Of a stretch of 64,000 nucleotides of DNA, positions 36,901 to 45,500 are shown piece after piece. The DNA is from Pontibacter populi. GTDB lineage: Bacteria > Bacteroidota > Bacteroidia > Cytophagales > Hymenobacteraceae. A program made the translations under genes and the position numbers. Position 1 is the stretch's first letter. Each line of letters opens with the position of its first letter. Location of the stretch: positions 434,001 to 498,000 of the forward strand of contig NZ_JAHWXQ010000001.1 in NCBI RefSeq assembly GCF_019336435.1, read 5' to 3'. Below the pieces are notes generated by a model that saw only the letters and a list, made by a program, of their open reading frames with translations, searched no databases and was not told where the DNA came from.

Positions 36901-38794
36901 GCAGTGGGTTTTCTGTTACAGTAACTGGCGCAGAAGGTTCACTTGTACAGCTATTGCCATCTGTCACCTGTACTGTATAAGTACCACTGGCATCTACAGT
37001 AATAGATTTGTTAGTTGAACCGTTGCTCCATAAAAATGTATCTCCACCTTCAGCAGTTAATGTCACCTGACCACCTTCGCAAAAAGTAGTAGGGCCACTC
37101 GTTGTAATAGTAGCTACAGGTAACGGGTCAACTGTAATTTCAACTGGGTCTGAGGTACGTGGACATTTGTTTAATCCTGTCACTGTAACAGTGTATACAC
37201 CTGCTTCAGTAACTGATAACGATGGACTGTTTGTACCTATTGGTGAAGTAGCCCCTCCCACAGTTGTGCCTTTGAACCACTGATAGGTATAGGTATCTCC
37301 TGCCGGCGCTGATGCTACACTCAGAATCTGGCTGGTCCCGGCGCAAATTGCTGGAGAATCATAAGCTATCACTGCTATTGGTGTAGGCAGCACTGTTACA
37401 TCAAAAGACGCAGTACTTGTTGAATTACAGGCATTAGTTGCAGTCACCGATATTGTAACTTTGCCAGAAACCGGTACAGTTGGTTCAAATCTAACTATAG
37501 CCGGGTTATTGGTCGGCTCCAAAACTCCTGCTCCCTGCGTAACACTCCAGGTATAGTTTGTAAACCCGGACGGAGCTTCATAAAGCACATCTTTACCTGC
37601 GCATACTTCTCTTTCGCCAATTATTGTAGCCGCTCTCATGGCTGGGTTAACAACGAGCGTTTGCGGATTAGATATATTATTTGCTGGAGGTGCAGGGTTA
37701 AGAACTGTGATGATGCGGTTGCCGGAAAGCGCCAGATCCGCAGCTAGTATAAGTACCTGGAGTTGTGTAGAACTTATATAGGTAGTCGTTCTGCTAAATC
37801 CGTCTACACGAACTATCGAATTCCTTTCAAAGTTTGTACCCGATACTGTCAACGTTAAATCACCCGCTCCTTGTGTAATACAAGTAGCCGGCAAAGTAGC
37901 TAAAGTGGGTACTTTACTATTTACATTAAAAGCACTACTTGTAACACTTGTTAAGCCTGAACCGGATGCAGTTAAGGTATAACCTGTACCTGCTCTGTCA
38001 ATGCTATATCCTGAAAAAGTAACTACTCCATTTGCAGTTGCGGAAGTACCTGTTGCAAGAGTACCTGAACTTGGGTTATTGCCAATCGCAAGCGTAACCG
38101 CGTTAGAAGCACCTGCTACGGTATTACCAAATTGATCTTGTATAGCAACTCGCGGCGCAGGAGTTATAGTTGCTCCTGTTTCTACATTGGAAGGTTGGGT
38201 TATAAAAGCTAATCTGCGGGCTAATCCGTGTGTCATGTTCAGATTAGCTACTGTTGCATCTGAGCCTAAACCAGCAATATTAGCATTCCCTTGAATATAA
38301 ACTGTTCCCGAGGATGGAAGAGGAACAGCACCGTCTATTGGCTGAGTTTCTATTCCACTTATTGTTATGGACTCAATATTATTGCCTCCATTATCATATG
38401 TAATTGCAAATGTTAATGTTTTGAAGTCAGCGGATAATGTAGGCCTTATCGTTCTTGTATTAATAATGTTCCCCCCAGAGCTTCTTAAAGCTACAACCGT
38501 CTCACTATTAGGATTAAAGCGCCAATTACCAGTAGTCTTAATTACTAAACTACTAGTATTAAAGTCGTTTCTAGCATTCTCCCTTATAACTATATCCCCT
38601 ATAGAAATAAAAGCTGGTGTCGCACCATTAGACGCTTGGTCTACAGTAGTACTCGCAGTTATAGAAGTTATAGGAGATATGTTAGCCATTAAATAGGCAG
38701 CCGAAATAATAAAGAGCAGAAGCGTAGCTATGGCAAACGTGAATTGCCGGGCTTTACTGACTTCTGAAATGAATTGAGTAAAATTTTTCTTCAT
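30977..38794 (-). CDS. Giant Ig-like repeat surface protein with T9SS type A sorting domain
   Basis: 2605 residues. A hydrophobic export signal at about 18-40 follows a 17-residue charged N-tail. An early unique domain is followed by an IPT/TIG-like domain (about 300-375, CITQGAGDLTLTVSGTNF) and a PKD-like domain, then about 20 Ig-like repeats, many with an FCQGG start and a WLWSNG or YQWF core. Near 1760-1960 is a non-repeat section with FTYGWTRSDSRGG. Close to the end is a fibronectin-like segment (VELMYFKATRRENNAVLTW), then a type A C-terminal sorting domain with VFVYPNPFERDVKL and a final FKLMKK. Predicted secretion by T9SS with surface display or release. Likely adhesive or structural, by inference. 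Confidence 0.93.
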   Translation of the reverse strand: MKKNFTQFISEVSKARQFTFAIATLLLFIISAAYLMANISPITSITASTTVDQASNGATPAFISIGDIVIRENARNDFNTSSLVIKTTGNWRFNPNSETVVALRSSGGNIINTRTIRPTLSADFKTLTFAITYDNGGNNIESITISGIETQPIDGAVPLPSSGTVYIQGNANIAGLGSDATVANLNMTHGLARRLAFITQPSNVETGATITPAPRVAIQDQFGNTVAGASNAVTLAIGNNPSSGTLATGTSATANGVVTFSGYSIDRAGTGYTLTASGSGLTSVTSSAFNVNSKVPTLATLPATCITQGAGDLTLTVSGTNFERNSIVRVDGFSRTTTYISSTQLQVLILAADLALSGNRIITVLNPAPPANNISNPQTLVVNPAMRAATIIGEREVCAGKDVLYEAPSGFTNYTWSVTQGAGVLEPTNNPAIVRFEPTVPVSGKVTISVTATNACNSTSTASFDVTVLPTPIAVIAYDSPAICAGTSQILSVASAPAGDTYTYQWFKGTTVGGATSPIGTNSPSLSVTEAGVYTVTVTGLNKCPRTSDPVEITVDPLPVATITTSGPTTFCEGGQVTLTAEGGDTFLWSNGSTNKSITVDASGTYTVQVTDGNSCTSEPSAPVTVTENPLPVATITPSGPTTFCQGGSVTLKASAGDSWLWSNGATTQSITVSAGGSFTVIVTDANGCTSAASAPVNVVVNPLPVATITAGGPTTFCQGGSVTLTASAGSSWLWSNGATSQSITVDASGTFTVQVTDGNSCISASSEPVTVTVNPLPTVSITPTGPLQFCEGNSVVLVPTALPTGDTFTYAWFNAADNSEVETTKDYVATTSGDYYLVVTNQNGCKQTSQTLTVIVAELPTEANITLEGASTFCQGGSLKLSANKSPDTDNPYTYKWFKNDVEIPNETSETYIANESGDYQVEVTNLVEDCSKLSAKVKVTVLPQPVATVTSSSEQKCLGAGNTTVFTVTGDFSGGTAQWLTSNPVFVISNPVYDASTGKATATITASGTGTSTITLRTTNNAASCSTANSAVTLTVNPLPSATITAGGPTTFCQDGSVVLSAPQGAGYTYQWFRDGAAITTAGTGQQYTAVQSGGYTVEVTNSATGCVVTTPTATNVTVNPQPTAAITGTDQAKCIGAGNSTSFTVSGTFSGGTAQWISSNTSFQIQNPVYNTTTGQATATIVATGTGAATITLRTTNSVSACNTAESTTTLTVDPLPSTTITAGGPTTFCQGGFVVLSAPQGDYSYQWFRNGTAITTDGTAKDYTASAAGNYTVRVTNNTTTCVATTATATTVTVNPQPVVSAASASPAAKCVGTGNVTVFDLTGSVANGTPQWTVVGTTGGATVSNVSSPNTTGTQVTVAGVGTVTMRLSSSSSVASCATASRDVTLTVHPMPIANAGPDQSVCQAASGVTFINRQGSGSGVGNGTSLDVKWTLKSKDSTIGTVGIGYDWLYAERVDITGFGNVTLTMTVTTNGCSTSDDVVYTVKPTPVITPIASKTYCNGATGEAITFASSVAGSTISWTSSANVGFGTNGTGNIPTYTATNTGSNPVTTTVTVNATANGCSATQQSFTITVNPTPKLSSTLTPAAVCSRSAFNYSATSATANTTFSWSRAAVSGISNPAVSNVAGNVINETLINTTTSAVNVVYAVQMTANGCTNTQNVTVSVNPNPVVSFTGTLASTSEFYTGQGAITLAASPAGGTFSGLGVSGTTFNPCTAGVGTHTITYTRVQGSCTSTVSKTVTVKESKYTVVVVADPFPVCRGQNTDYTAYVYRDIDRVVYPYMTNAAGQPLNAQGQVVADNEEPAPNPEYIANYVPANTPAIIKQYAYRYFEAKVIMGSGALVNGADGMDKGANSFTYGWTRSDSRGGTIGNDARTKGFAGLSATDWVGVWVTPKNANTICGSGIGALSSRIYFSEPQGYSMTLSSVPAWCFNPNDQSNVTLTATLGNFVGGWETANVTVRWYLKRSGVADILLATTNGVSGTTISITKPRSTFQNGDQVYVEFTSDIDTVTNPKCGSDPETSQAITIRIDQNVAITANLAATPAQCEAGSVTLSVTATGSNLQYAWYKEGSATPLTNTGRITNATTNAITISNLALSDAGKYYVTVSNSSTSVCSSTVTSNTTELIVNPLTRLASQPQGLTVCPGSPASFSVTATGTNLTYQWFKGATAIPGASAATYTIPSVVATDAGNYTVRVTGTCGVLTSSVATLIVNEPVVASPNLVETTQCEGSTVQMSVIATGTGLSYEWFKNNQSIGNNSNSLTINNALAANHNGVYHVIVKGTCNTTGVKVDMGTLTLEPRAVAVGEIFATHKTDPPRPITPTDPVKIGETAVFTVDNDFADNGENVEYLWYVRPAGADESAWALAQRSTSNVYERVAQNDDPYEVKVVINILGTTAKECYFANTIVALYQGTITPLPVELMYFKATRRENNAVLTWATAMEKNNEGFEVQVSQDGVNYRQLQFVPTKNGNTSIKQTYEFVDKENGKFGTRYYRLRQLDSDGQYAYYGPQMVIFGDVVNSVFVYPNPFERDVKLDVDSEKDATMEVTLTDLMGKKLMTKSINVAKGRSSAVLDLGEGLPAGIYIVTTRLNGITTNFKLMKK
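34570..37130 (-). repeat. Tandem Ig-module repeats inside the 2605-residue protein
   Basis: Two periods are visible. Three units of exactly 219 bp (73 residues) recur at landmarks 36642, 36861 and 37080, each with the GPTTFCQGG...LWSNGAT pattern. Nearby a 534-bp (178-residue) two-domain unit recurs (landmarks 35111 and 35645), combining an FCQGG module with an AKCIGAGN module. Confidence 0.8.
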
Positions 38795-39540
38795 GAGGTT
38801 AATGACTTTAGGGATTAAGCTGGGTTTGGGTTAGGTTGTGTTTGGGAGCACCTTTGGTTTATGGCGTGCAGTGGAGTGTAAAAGCTTCTGAAAAGGCAAT
38901 AAACAGCCTGACCACCCTGTTTTTGAAGGTGGTTTTTCAGTTGCTATGAGTTAAACCTTATAGCATTACTTTAAGAAATTGCAGTTTAATCAGGTGGCTG
39001 AAAAGAGGAATTAATGTATTTTCCCTCTGTAGACCTATAAAATTGCACTAAAACAACAAAGTATAGATTCTGCATAATATTTTTTGGTTATAAGTACCAA
39101 ATATTATTAACATAGTACATATATTTTACATTTAAGTTACGTCAATATTTAACTTTTTTTATTAACAATAGCATTACAGGTTTTAAACGCATATACAATT
39201 TGAACTATATCTATAGATATAAATATTTGAATAATATCCATAAATGCTATTTAAATCACTATTTGTATTAAAACCAGACGCAAATCAAGCATCGCCTATA
39301 GTTCAAGTTGTACCTCAACCAAAAACTCAAAATCTTATAAGTTTTAGTTAACAATTCTATAGGTAAGATAGCATAGCTTAGACCTAAGGATTGCGATGGA
39401 GGTAAGAGGCGTTTCGATGAGGAGGTAAGAGGATAGCTATGGGTACGTGTTGTATGACAGCGTTTAGCATTTGTAAAAGACTATATAAAAAGACAAATTG
39501 CAGTAACAAACTACTTTACCTTAAACCTTAACTATTCCTA
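38795..39540. other. Intergenic region between divergent giant protein and M14 genes
   Basis: About 745 AT-rich bases. Near 38911-38933 a hairpin ACCACC/GGTGGT is followed by five T on the plus strand. At 39394-39432 a purine-rich direct repeat (CGATG..AGGTAAGAGG twice) occurs. Several CTATAG copies are present (near 39213, 39297, 39357). I see no gene. The promoters of both flanking genes must lie here, but I find no full TAnnTTTG match. Confidence 0.55.
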
Positions 39541-42111
39541 ATGAGAAAACTGTACGCACTGGCTGTTACAGCACTTTTATTGTGTAGCCACTTAGCACAG
39601 GCACAGGCTACCCTTTCGTATTACCTGCCCAAAAATGTTACCTATGATAAAAACATACCTACTCCGCAGCAGGTGCTTGGCTACGAGGTTGGCGAATGGC
39701 ATATAAGCCACGATCAGCTGATAACTTACATGCGCTATATGGATCAGGTATCGGACAGGATAACGATAGCTGAGTATGGCCGCAGCCACGAGAACCGACC
39801 GCTGTACCTGCTCACCATCACCTCTCCTGATAATCATAAAAATATAGAGCAACTAAAGGCAGATCATAAGCAACTGACTGACCCTGATAACTCCGGTAAA
39901 CTGGATATAAAAAACATGCCGGCTGTAGTCTGGATGGGCTATAGCGTGCATGGCAATGAACCAAGCGGCAGCAATGCCGCCTTACTGGCCGTTTACCATC
40001 TGGCAGCTGCCCAGGGGCCAGAGATCGAGAAACTGTTAAAAGAAACTATAGTTCTGATTGACCCTGCTATTAACCCTGACGGCCTGAACCGTTTTGCCAG
40101 CTGGGTAAATACAAATCGTGGCAAAAACCTGGTAACAGACCCGAACAGCTCTGAGTTTAACGAAATATGGCCACGCAGCAGAACAAATCACTACTGGTTC
40201 GACCTTAACCGCGACTGGTTACCATTGCAGCATCCCGAATCGCAGGGCAGACTGGCGAAGTTCCACGAATGGAAGCCGAACCTGCTGACCGACCACCACG
40301 AAATGGGCACCAATGCCACCTTCTTTTTTCAGCCGGGTATACCAAGCCGCAACCACCCGCTTTCTCCGGAGAACACATTTAAACTGACACAGAAAATCGG
40401 TAATTACCACGCAAAAGCTTTGGATAAGATCGGTTCGCTGTACTATACCGAAGAAAGTTATGATGACTTTTACTATGGCAAAGGATCAACCTACCCGGAT
40501 GTGAATGGCGCCGTTGGTATTTTATTTGAACAGGCAAGTTCCCGTGGGCACGCGCAGGAAAGCATAAATGGGGTACTTACCTTCCCTTTCACCATTCGTA
40601 ACCAGTTTGTAACAACACTTTCATCGTTAGAGGCAGCCAACGCCATGCGCGAAGAACTGCTAACGCATCAGCGTGATTTCTACAAGCAGTCGCTGAATGA
40701 ATCTAAAAAGGTAGCTACCAAAGCGTATATTTTTGGCTCTGAGAAAGATCCTGCCCGCGCATATCACCTGGCTGAGATCATTCGCCAGCACCAGATCGCC
40801 ATCTATAAGCCAAAAGAAACTATAAAAGTAGGCAGCACAAACTATAGCCCGGAAAGCGCTTACATTGTGCCCCTGGAACAACCACAGTATAAACTGATTG
40901 AGGCCATGTTCGAGAAGCGTACTACGTTTAAAGACAGCCTTTTCTACGACATCTCTGCCTGGACCTTCCCGCTTGCTTTTGACCTGGAATACAATGTACT
41001 GAATGGCAAGAATTATAAACCAGCACAGCTTGGCGAAAAAGTAACTAACCCACAGATGCCGGCTGGTAAAATAACCGGGGGCCAGAGCACCTATGCCTAT
41101 GCTTTTGAGTGGACAGCATACTATGCCCCTCGTATACTTAACACCTTGTTTGACCACGGCATACAGGCCAAAGTAGCTACTGATACTTTTAAGGGCGGTG
41201 ATGGAAAAACGTTTGATTACGGAACTATACTGATTCCTGTAGCAGGCCAGCCTGTATCTGGCGCCGAACTATACAAGTTACTGGAAGAGGCTGCGCTTAA
41301 AAATGGCGTAGAAGTATTTGCCATGCAAACTGGCCTTACCTCAGCAGGTATAAAACTAGGTAGCCCGATGATGCTGAACCTGCGCAAACCCAGCATTATG
41401 TTACTTACCGGTGATGGCGTGAATAGCAACGATGCCGGCGAGGCCTGGCACCTGCTCGATAACCGTTTCGATATTAAAACCACGCTTATAACTACAGATA
41501 ATTTTAACCGCGCCAACCTAAGCCGCTACAATGTGTTGGTAATGGCCGACGGTTCTTATAACAGCATCTCTAAAGACAAACTCCGCGCCTGGGTACAGCA
41601 GGGAAATACAGTAATAGGCATGGGTGATGCAATTAAATGGCTGGCAGATAACGGCTTGAGCAACATCACCTTTAAAAACGTAAAAGACACACCTGCGGGC
41701 ATGCGAAAATCGTATGCTGACCTGGGCAATGAATCCGGAGCACAGGTAATTGGCGGCGCCATTTTCGAAACTACGCTTGACCTTACTCACCCGCTGGCTT
41801 ATGGTTATACCGACAATAAACTACCGATCTTCCGTAGCAACACTTTATTTGTAGAGCCATCTCAGAACCCTTATGCCAACCCAGTCATGTATACTGCTAA
41901 CCCGTTAATGGCTGGCTACATTTCAAAACAGAACCTGCAACAGATAAAAAACTCAGCTGCTGTTTCGGTTACAGCAGTTGGCGCAGGCAAAGTAGTGGCG
42001 ATGCCGGATAACCCGAACTTCAGGGCATTCTGGTATGGCACTAACAAACTTTTCTTGAATAGCATCTTTTTCGGCCAAATCATTAACAACCGTTCTGCCC
42101 GCACTGAATAA
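39541..42111 (+). CDS. Secreted M14 family zinc carboxypeptidase-like metallopeptidase, second copy
   Basis: 856 residues. Signal peptide 1-22 (ending AQAQ). The M14 domain carries HGNE (His137, Glu140), a third zinc ligand in LTDHHEMG and a candidate catalytic Glu in LFEQASS. The C-terminal half (about 600-856) is again amidotransferase-like, with RYNVLVMADGSY and GNTVIGMGDAIKW. It is clearly paralogous to the 27463-30021 protein over the whole length, with shared motifs (TPQQVLGYEVGE against TPEQFLGYKLGE), but diverged and lacking the charged insert. A terminator follows. Confidence 0.92.
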   Translation: MRKLYALAVTALLLCSHLAQAQATLSYYLPKNVTYDKNIPTPQQVLGYEVGEWHISHDQLITYMRYMDQVSDRITIAEYGRSHENRPLYLLTITSPDNHKNIEQLKADHKQLTDPDNSGKLDIKNMPAVVWMGYSVHGNEPSGSNAALLAVYHLAAAQGPEIEKLLKETIVLIDPAINPDGLNRFASWVNTNRGKNLVTDPNSSEFNEIWPRSRTNHYWFDLNRDWLPLQHPESQGRLAKFHEWKPNLLTDHHEMGTNATFFFQPGIPSRNHPLSPENTFKLTQKIGNYHAKALDKIGSLYYTEESYDDFYYGKGSTYPDVNGAVGILFEQASSRGHAQESINGVLTFPFTIRNQFVTTLSSLEAANAMREELLTHQRDFYKQSLNESKKVATKAYIFGSEKDPARAYHLAEIIRQHQIAIYKPKETIKVGSTNYSPESAYIVPLEQPQYKLIEAMFEKRTTFKDSLFYDISAWTFPLAFDLEYNVLNGKNYKPAQLGEKVTNPQMPAGKITGGQSTYAYAFEWTAYYAPRILNTLFDHGIQAKVATDTFKGGDGKTFDYGTILIPVAGQPVSGAELYKLLEEAALKNGVEVFAMQTGLTSAGIKLGSPMMLNLRKPSIMLLTGDGVNSNDAGEAWHLLDNRFDIKTTLITTDNFNRANLSRYNVLVMADGSYNSISKDKLRAWVQQGNTVIGMGDAIKWLADNGLSNITFKNVKDTPAGMRKSYADLGNESGAQVIGGAIFETTLDLTHPLAYGYTDNKLPIFRSNTLFVEPSQNPYANPVMYTANPLMAGYISKQNLQQIKNSAAVSVTAVGAGKVVAMPDNPNFRAFWYGTNKLFLNSIFFGQIINNRSARTE

Positions 42112-42139
42112 CAGCAACTATAAACTATAGCCTGTATTG

Positions 42140-42170
42140 AAAAAGCCCTGACATAAGTCAGGGCTTTTTG
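42140..42170 (+). terminator. Rho-independent terminator after the second M14 gene
   Basis: A 13-bp perfect stem (AAAAAGCCCTGAC at 42140-42152 and its complement at 42157-42169) with loop ATAA and a T tract. Confidence 0.93.
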
Positions 42171-42571
42171 TTTTAAGTATCACTGCGGATTACAATTTTA
42201 TCTTCTGAGCACTTTCAAAACTAGACTCACAAAGTACAAATACGGGAAATATAAATAGTTATACTATAATATAAGCAAAGTCATAATTACAATTGGCTGT
42301 ATTCTTTCCTTTCAATTAAAGTATTAATATATTATAGTTAGCTTATTTATTAGTTTTCAGCATTATAACGCAAGAAAAAAATAACTACGAGAGAAACTAT
42401 ATTTTGTTATTATTGCTTTACAGATCAGCTCAAACTTTCTGAATATTATACTAATTAAGTTATTGATACATCAAACATAACGCATGTTGAATACATCAAT
42501 AATTTATATACTATTTGTGCAATTTTTCTTGATAGAAGACCAATTATAGTACACAGTTATACAAATTGCTT
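42171..42571 (+). promoter_or_regulatory. AT-rich upstream region of the 4126-residue protein
   Basis: About 400 very AT-rich bases without a gene. A possible promoter is GTTG (near 42487), about 19 bases, then TACTATTTG (near 42510), close to but not matching the TAnnTTTG consensus because of one extra base. The A+T richness contrasts with the GC-balanced gene that follows. Confidence 0.3.
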
Positions 42572-45500
42572 ATGAGAATACTTTTACCGCTGGTGTTCAC
42601 TTTATTGTTTTTAGGGTTTTTACCATCAGCTGCATTTTCGCAATGCCAGCCACCCTCTGTTACCTTACCTGCAGGCAAAGGCTATTGCGGGCCAAAAGCA
42701 ATCGCATTCAGCACCACTAATTCTGCACATACGCCAGTGTATTCTAACGATGAACTGACGTATTCCTGGAAACTGAACGGCGTTGTAGTAGCAACTACCG
42801 CTTACCCAACTATAAACTTCCCTACACCGGGTACGCACACCGTTACTGTTACGGTTACCAAGCGTTGTGGCAGGGATGAAATTGCAAGAGCCGAGGATAC
42901 ACAGCTTATAACTATAGAAGCAGTTCCGGCTGCACCTGATGTGGATAACCTGGCTGTATGTACAGGAAGCAATGCTACGCTATGGGTAAACAATGCAGAT
43001 CCCAACCTCATCTATAAATGGTATAACAAAAGTACAGGCGCATTACTGGTTTGGGGCACTTCTTATACCATGAACAACGCCAGCTATATGCAGGTAGAAG
43101 TAGAGGCTATAACAGCCAGCGGATGTACTTCTCCCCGTACTACAGCAACTATAACTTCTTCTTTAACTAACGGAAACGCAACCGTACTGAACGGAAACCA
43201 GGAAATATGTGCCGGCACCAGGCCGGGTACTATAGATGGCAATGCACCGCAGAACATGACCTTTCAGTGGCTGCAAAGCACAACAGGCGCCGGCTCCGGA
43301 TATAGCCCAATTGCATCAGCTACCGATAAAAGTTACTCTCCTCCTCCGCTTTACCAAACTACATGGTACAAAAGGGTTGCCTACAATGGCGGTTGCGGCG
43401 AAGAAACCAACCCGGTAAAAGTAACTGTAACAGCTATACCTCCTACACCAATCGTTTCGGATAAACTGGTATGCTACGGCGAGCGCGCTATGTTTGTGGT
43501 GGCCAACAGCGACGGAAAAACGATCTATAACTGGTATGCCACGGCCACCAGCACCACAATGCTGGGTACCGGCCCAAGTTTTATCACCCCACAACCCGTA
43601 ACAGGTCCGGTAACCTATTATGTAGAGGCATCTACCACAGCACAAACCCAGTGCTACAACCTTACCCGAATAGCGGTGAATGCCAATGCAACACCGGCAA
43701 TTGCCAACAACAGCATTTCGGCAAACCAGGCCATGTGTACTGGCGGCAAACCACAGCCTTTAACAGGTACAACCCCAACAGGCGGTGGCGGCGGTTACAT
43801 TTACCAGTGGCAGCAAAGCACAGATGGCAATACGTTTACAGATGTGCAGGGAGCCAATGCAAAAGACTTCGCCCCCGCTTCACTTAAAGTTACTACCTGG
43901 TTCCGTAGAACTATAAAAGCAGCCAGCAGCTGCCCGATGAGCATCAGTAACATCGTTGTAGTAACGGTTACCCCAATGCCCGCAACTATAGATATTGATG
44001 ATCCGATGATCTGTTATGGTTCGCCGGCATCTATAGTTGTAACCAACCCCGAACCTGATTTTACCTACCGTTGGTACGATGTAGCAGAGGGAGGCACCCT
44101 GCTTGCCACGGGCACAACCTATACCACCACACCACTTACATCAAACAAAACATTTTATGTAGAAGCTACTTCGGATGCCGGGTGTTATAGTGTGCGCCGC
44201 TCGGTGGAAGTAACGGTTACTACTTTACCTGATGCACCAACTGCAGCCAATGTTACTATCTGCGAAGGCACCAATGCTATACTGGCCGTAAAACCAACCG
44301 ATGCCGCTATCTTTTACAGATGGTATGACAGCAACAACACACTGGTAGCTACGGGTATAAACTATAGCACTCCTCCGCTAACTGAAAACACCACCTATTA
44401 TGTAGAGGCCGTAACAAAAGCTTCGCCGGGCTGTGCCAGTCCTAAAGTAGCCGTAGAAGTTACTGTAACTCCAAAAATAGACGGAAATATTATCACCTCT
44501 GACCAGGTGCTCTGCAGTGGCGCCAAGCCTGCTTCCCTGCAAGGGTCCGTACCAACCGGCGGTGGCGGTGGCTACACTTACCAGTGGGAATACAGCATAG
44601 ATGGAAGTTTATTCACTACAATAACAGGAGCTACAGGAATACACTTTGCACCCGGCGCCCTGACAGCCACCACCTGGTATCGCCGTAAGGTGAACGCAAC
44701 AGGCAGCTGCAAGACTTCTGTAAGTAACCTGGTTAAAATCACTGTAAACCAATTACCGGGCGCTCCTACAGCCACAAACACTTCTATCTGTACTGGTTCC
44801 GGAACTACACTGGCTGTAAACAGCCCGGATGCGAATCTGACCTACAAATGGTACAGCACGGCTACAGGTGGTTCAGCCATTGCTACAGGCAGCACCTATA
44901 ATACAGGTATCCTGACATCAGGAAAAGATTATTATATAGAGGCTACTTCTGCAACTGGTTGTGTTAGCCCGGCCCGTGGCAAAGTATCTGTTACGGTCAT
45001 CCCGCTACCTGCCACCCCGGAAGCCGACAATGCCTCGGTTTGCGCAGGTGCTACGGTAACGTTAAAAGTACTGGCCCCTGATGTCAACCTGGTTTACCGC
45101 TGGTATAACGATGATACGGACGGAACACTGCTTGCAACCGGAACCAACTACACCACCGAAGCCCTGACTGAAAGCTCTATTTTTTATGTAGAAGCATCAA
45201 CCGTTGAGGGTTGCACCAGTTCTGACAGAAAGCCGGTTTACGTGAACGTAACACCATTGCCAGCTATCCCGGATGTATCCAACACAACGATTTGCTCTGG
45301 CGATGCGGCGGTGTTATTTGTTAACAACCCGGATCCTACGGCAACTTACCACTGGTACCTGGGCGGCTCATTGCTTGCTTCGGGTGTTACCTTTACTACT
45401 GATATTCTTGCCTATAGTACCACCTACCATGTAGAGGCTGTTTCGAATACATCCACTGCCTGCCCGAGCCCTGCACGTCGTGCAGTGGTAGTTACTGTTA

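Noticed and set aside
36393-36980. 195-codon plus-strand frame with repeating Val/Thr segments
   Set aside because: It mirrors the Ig repeats of the minus-strand giant gene; repetition is inherited from the opposite strand.
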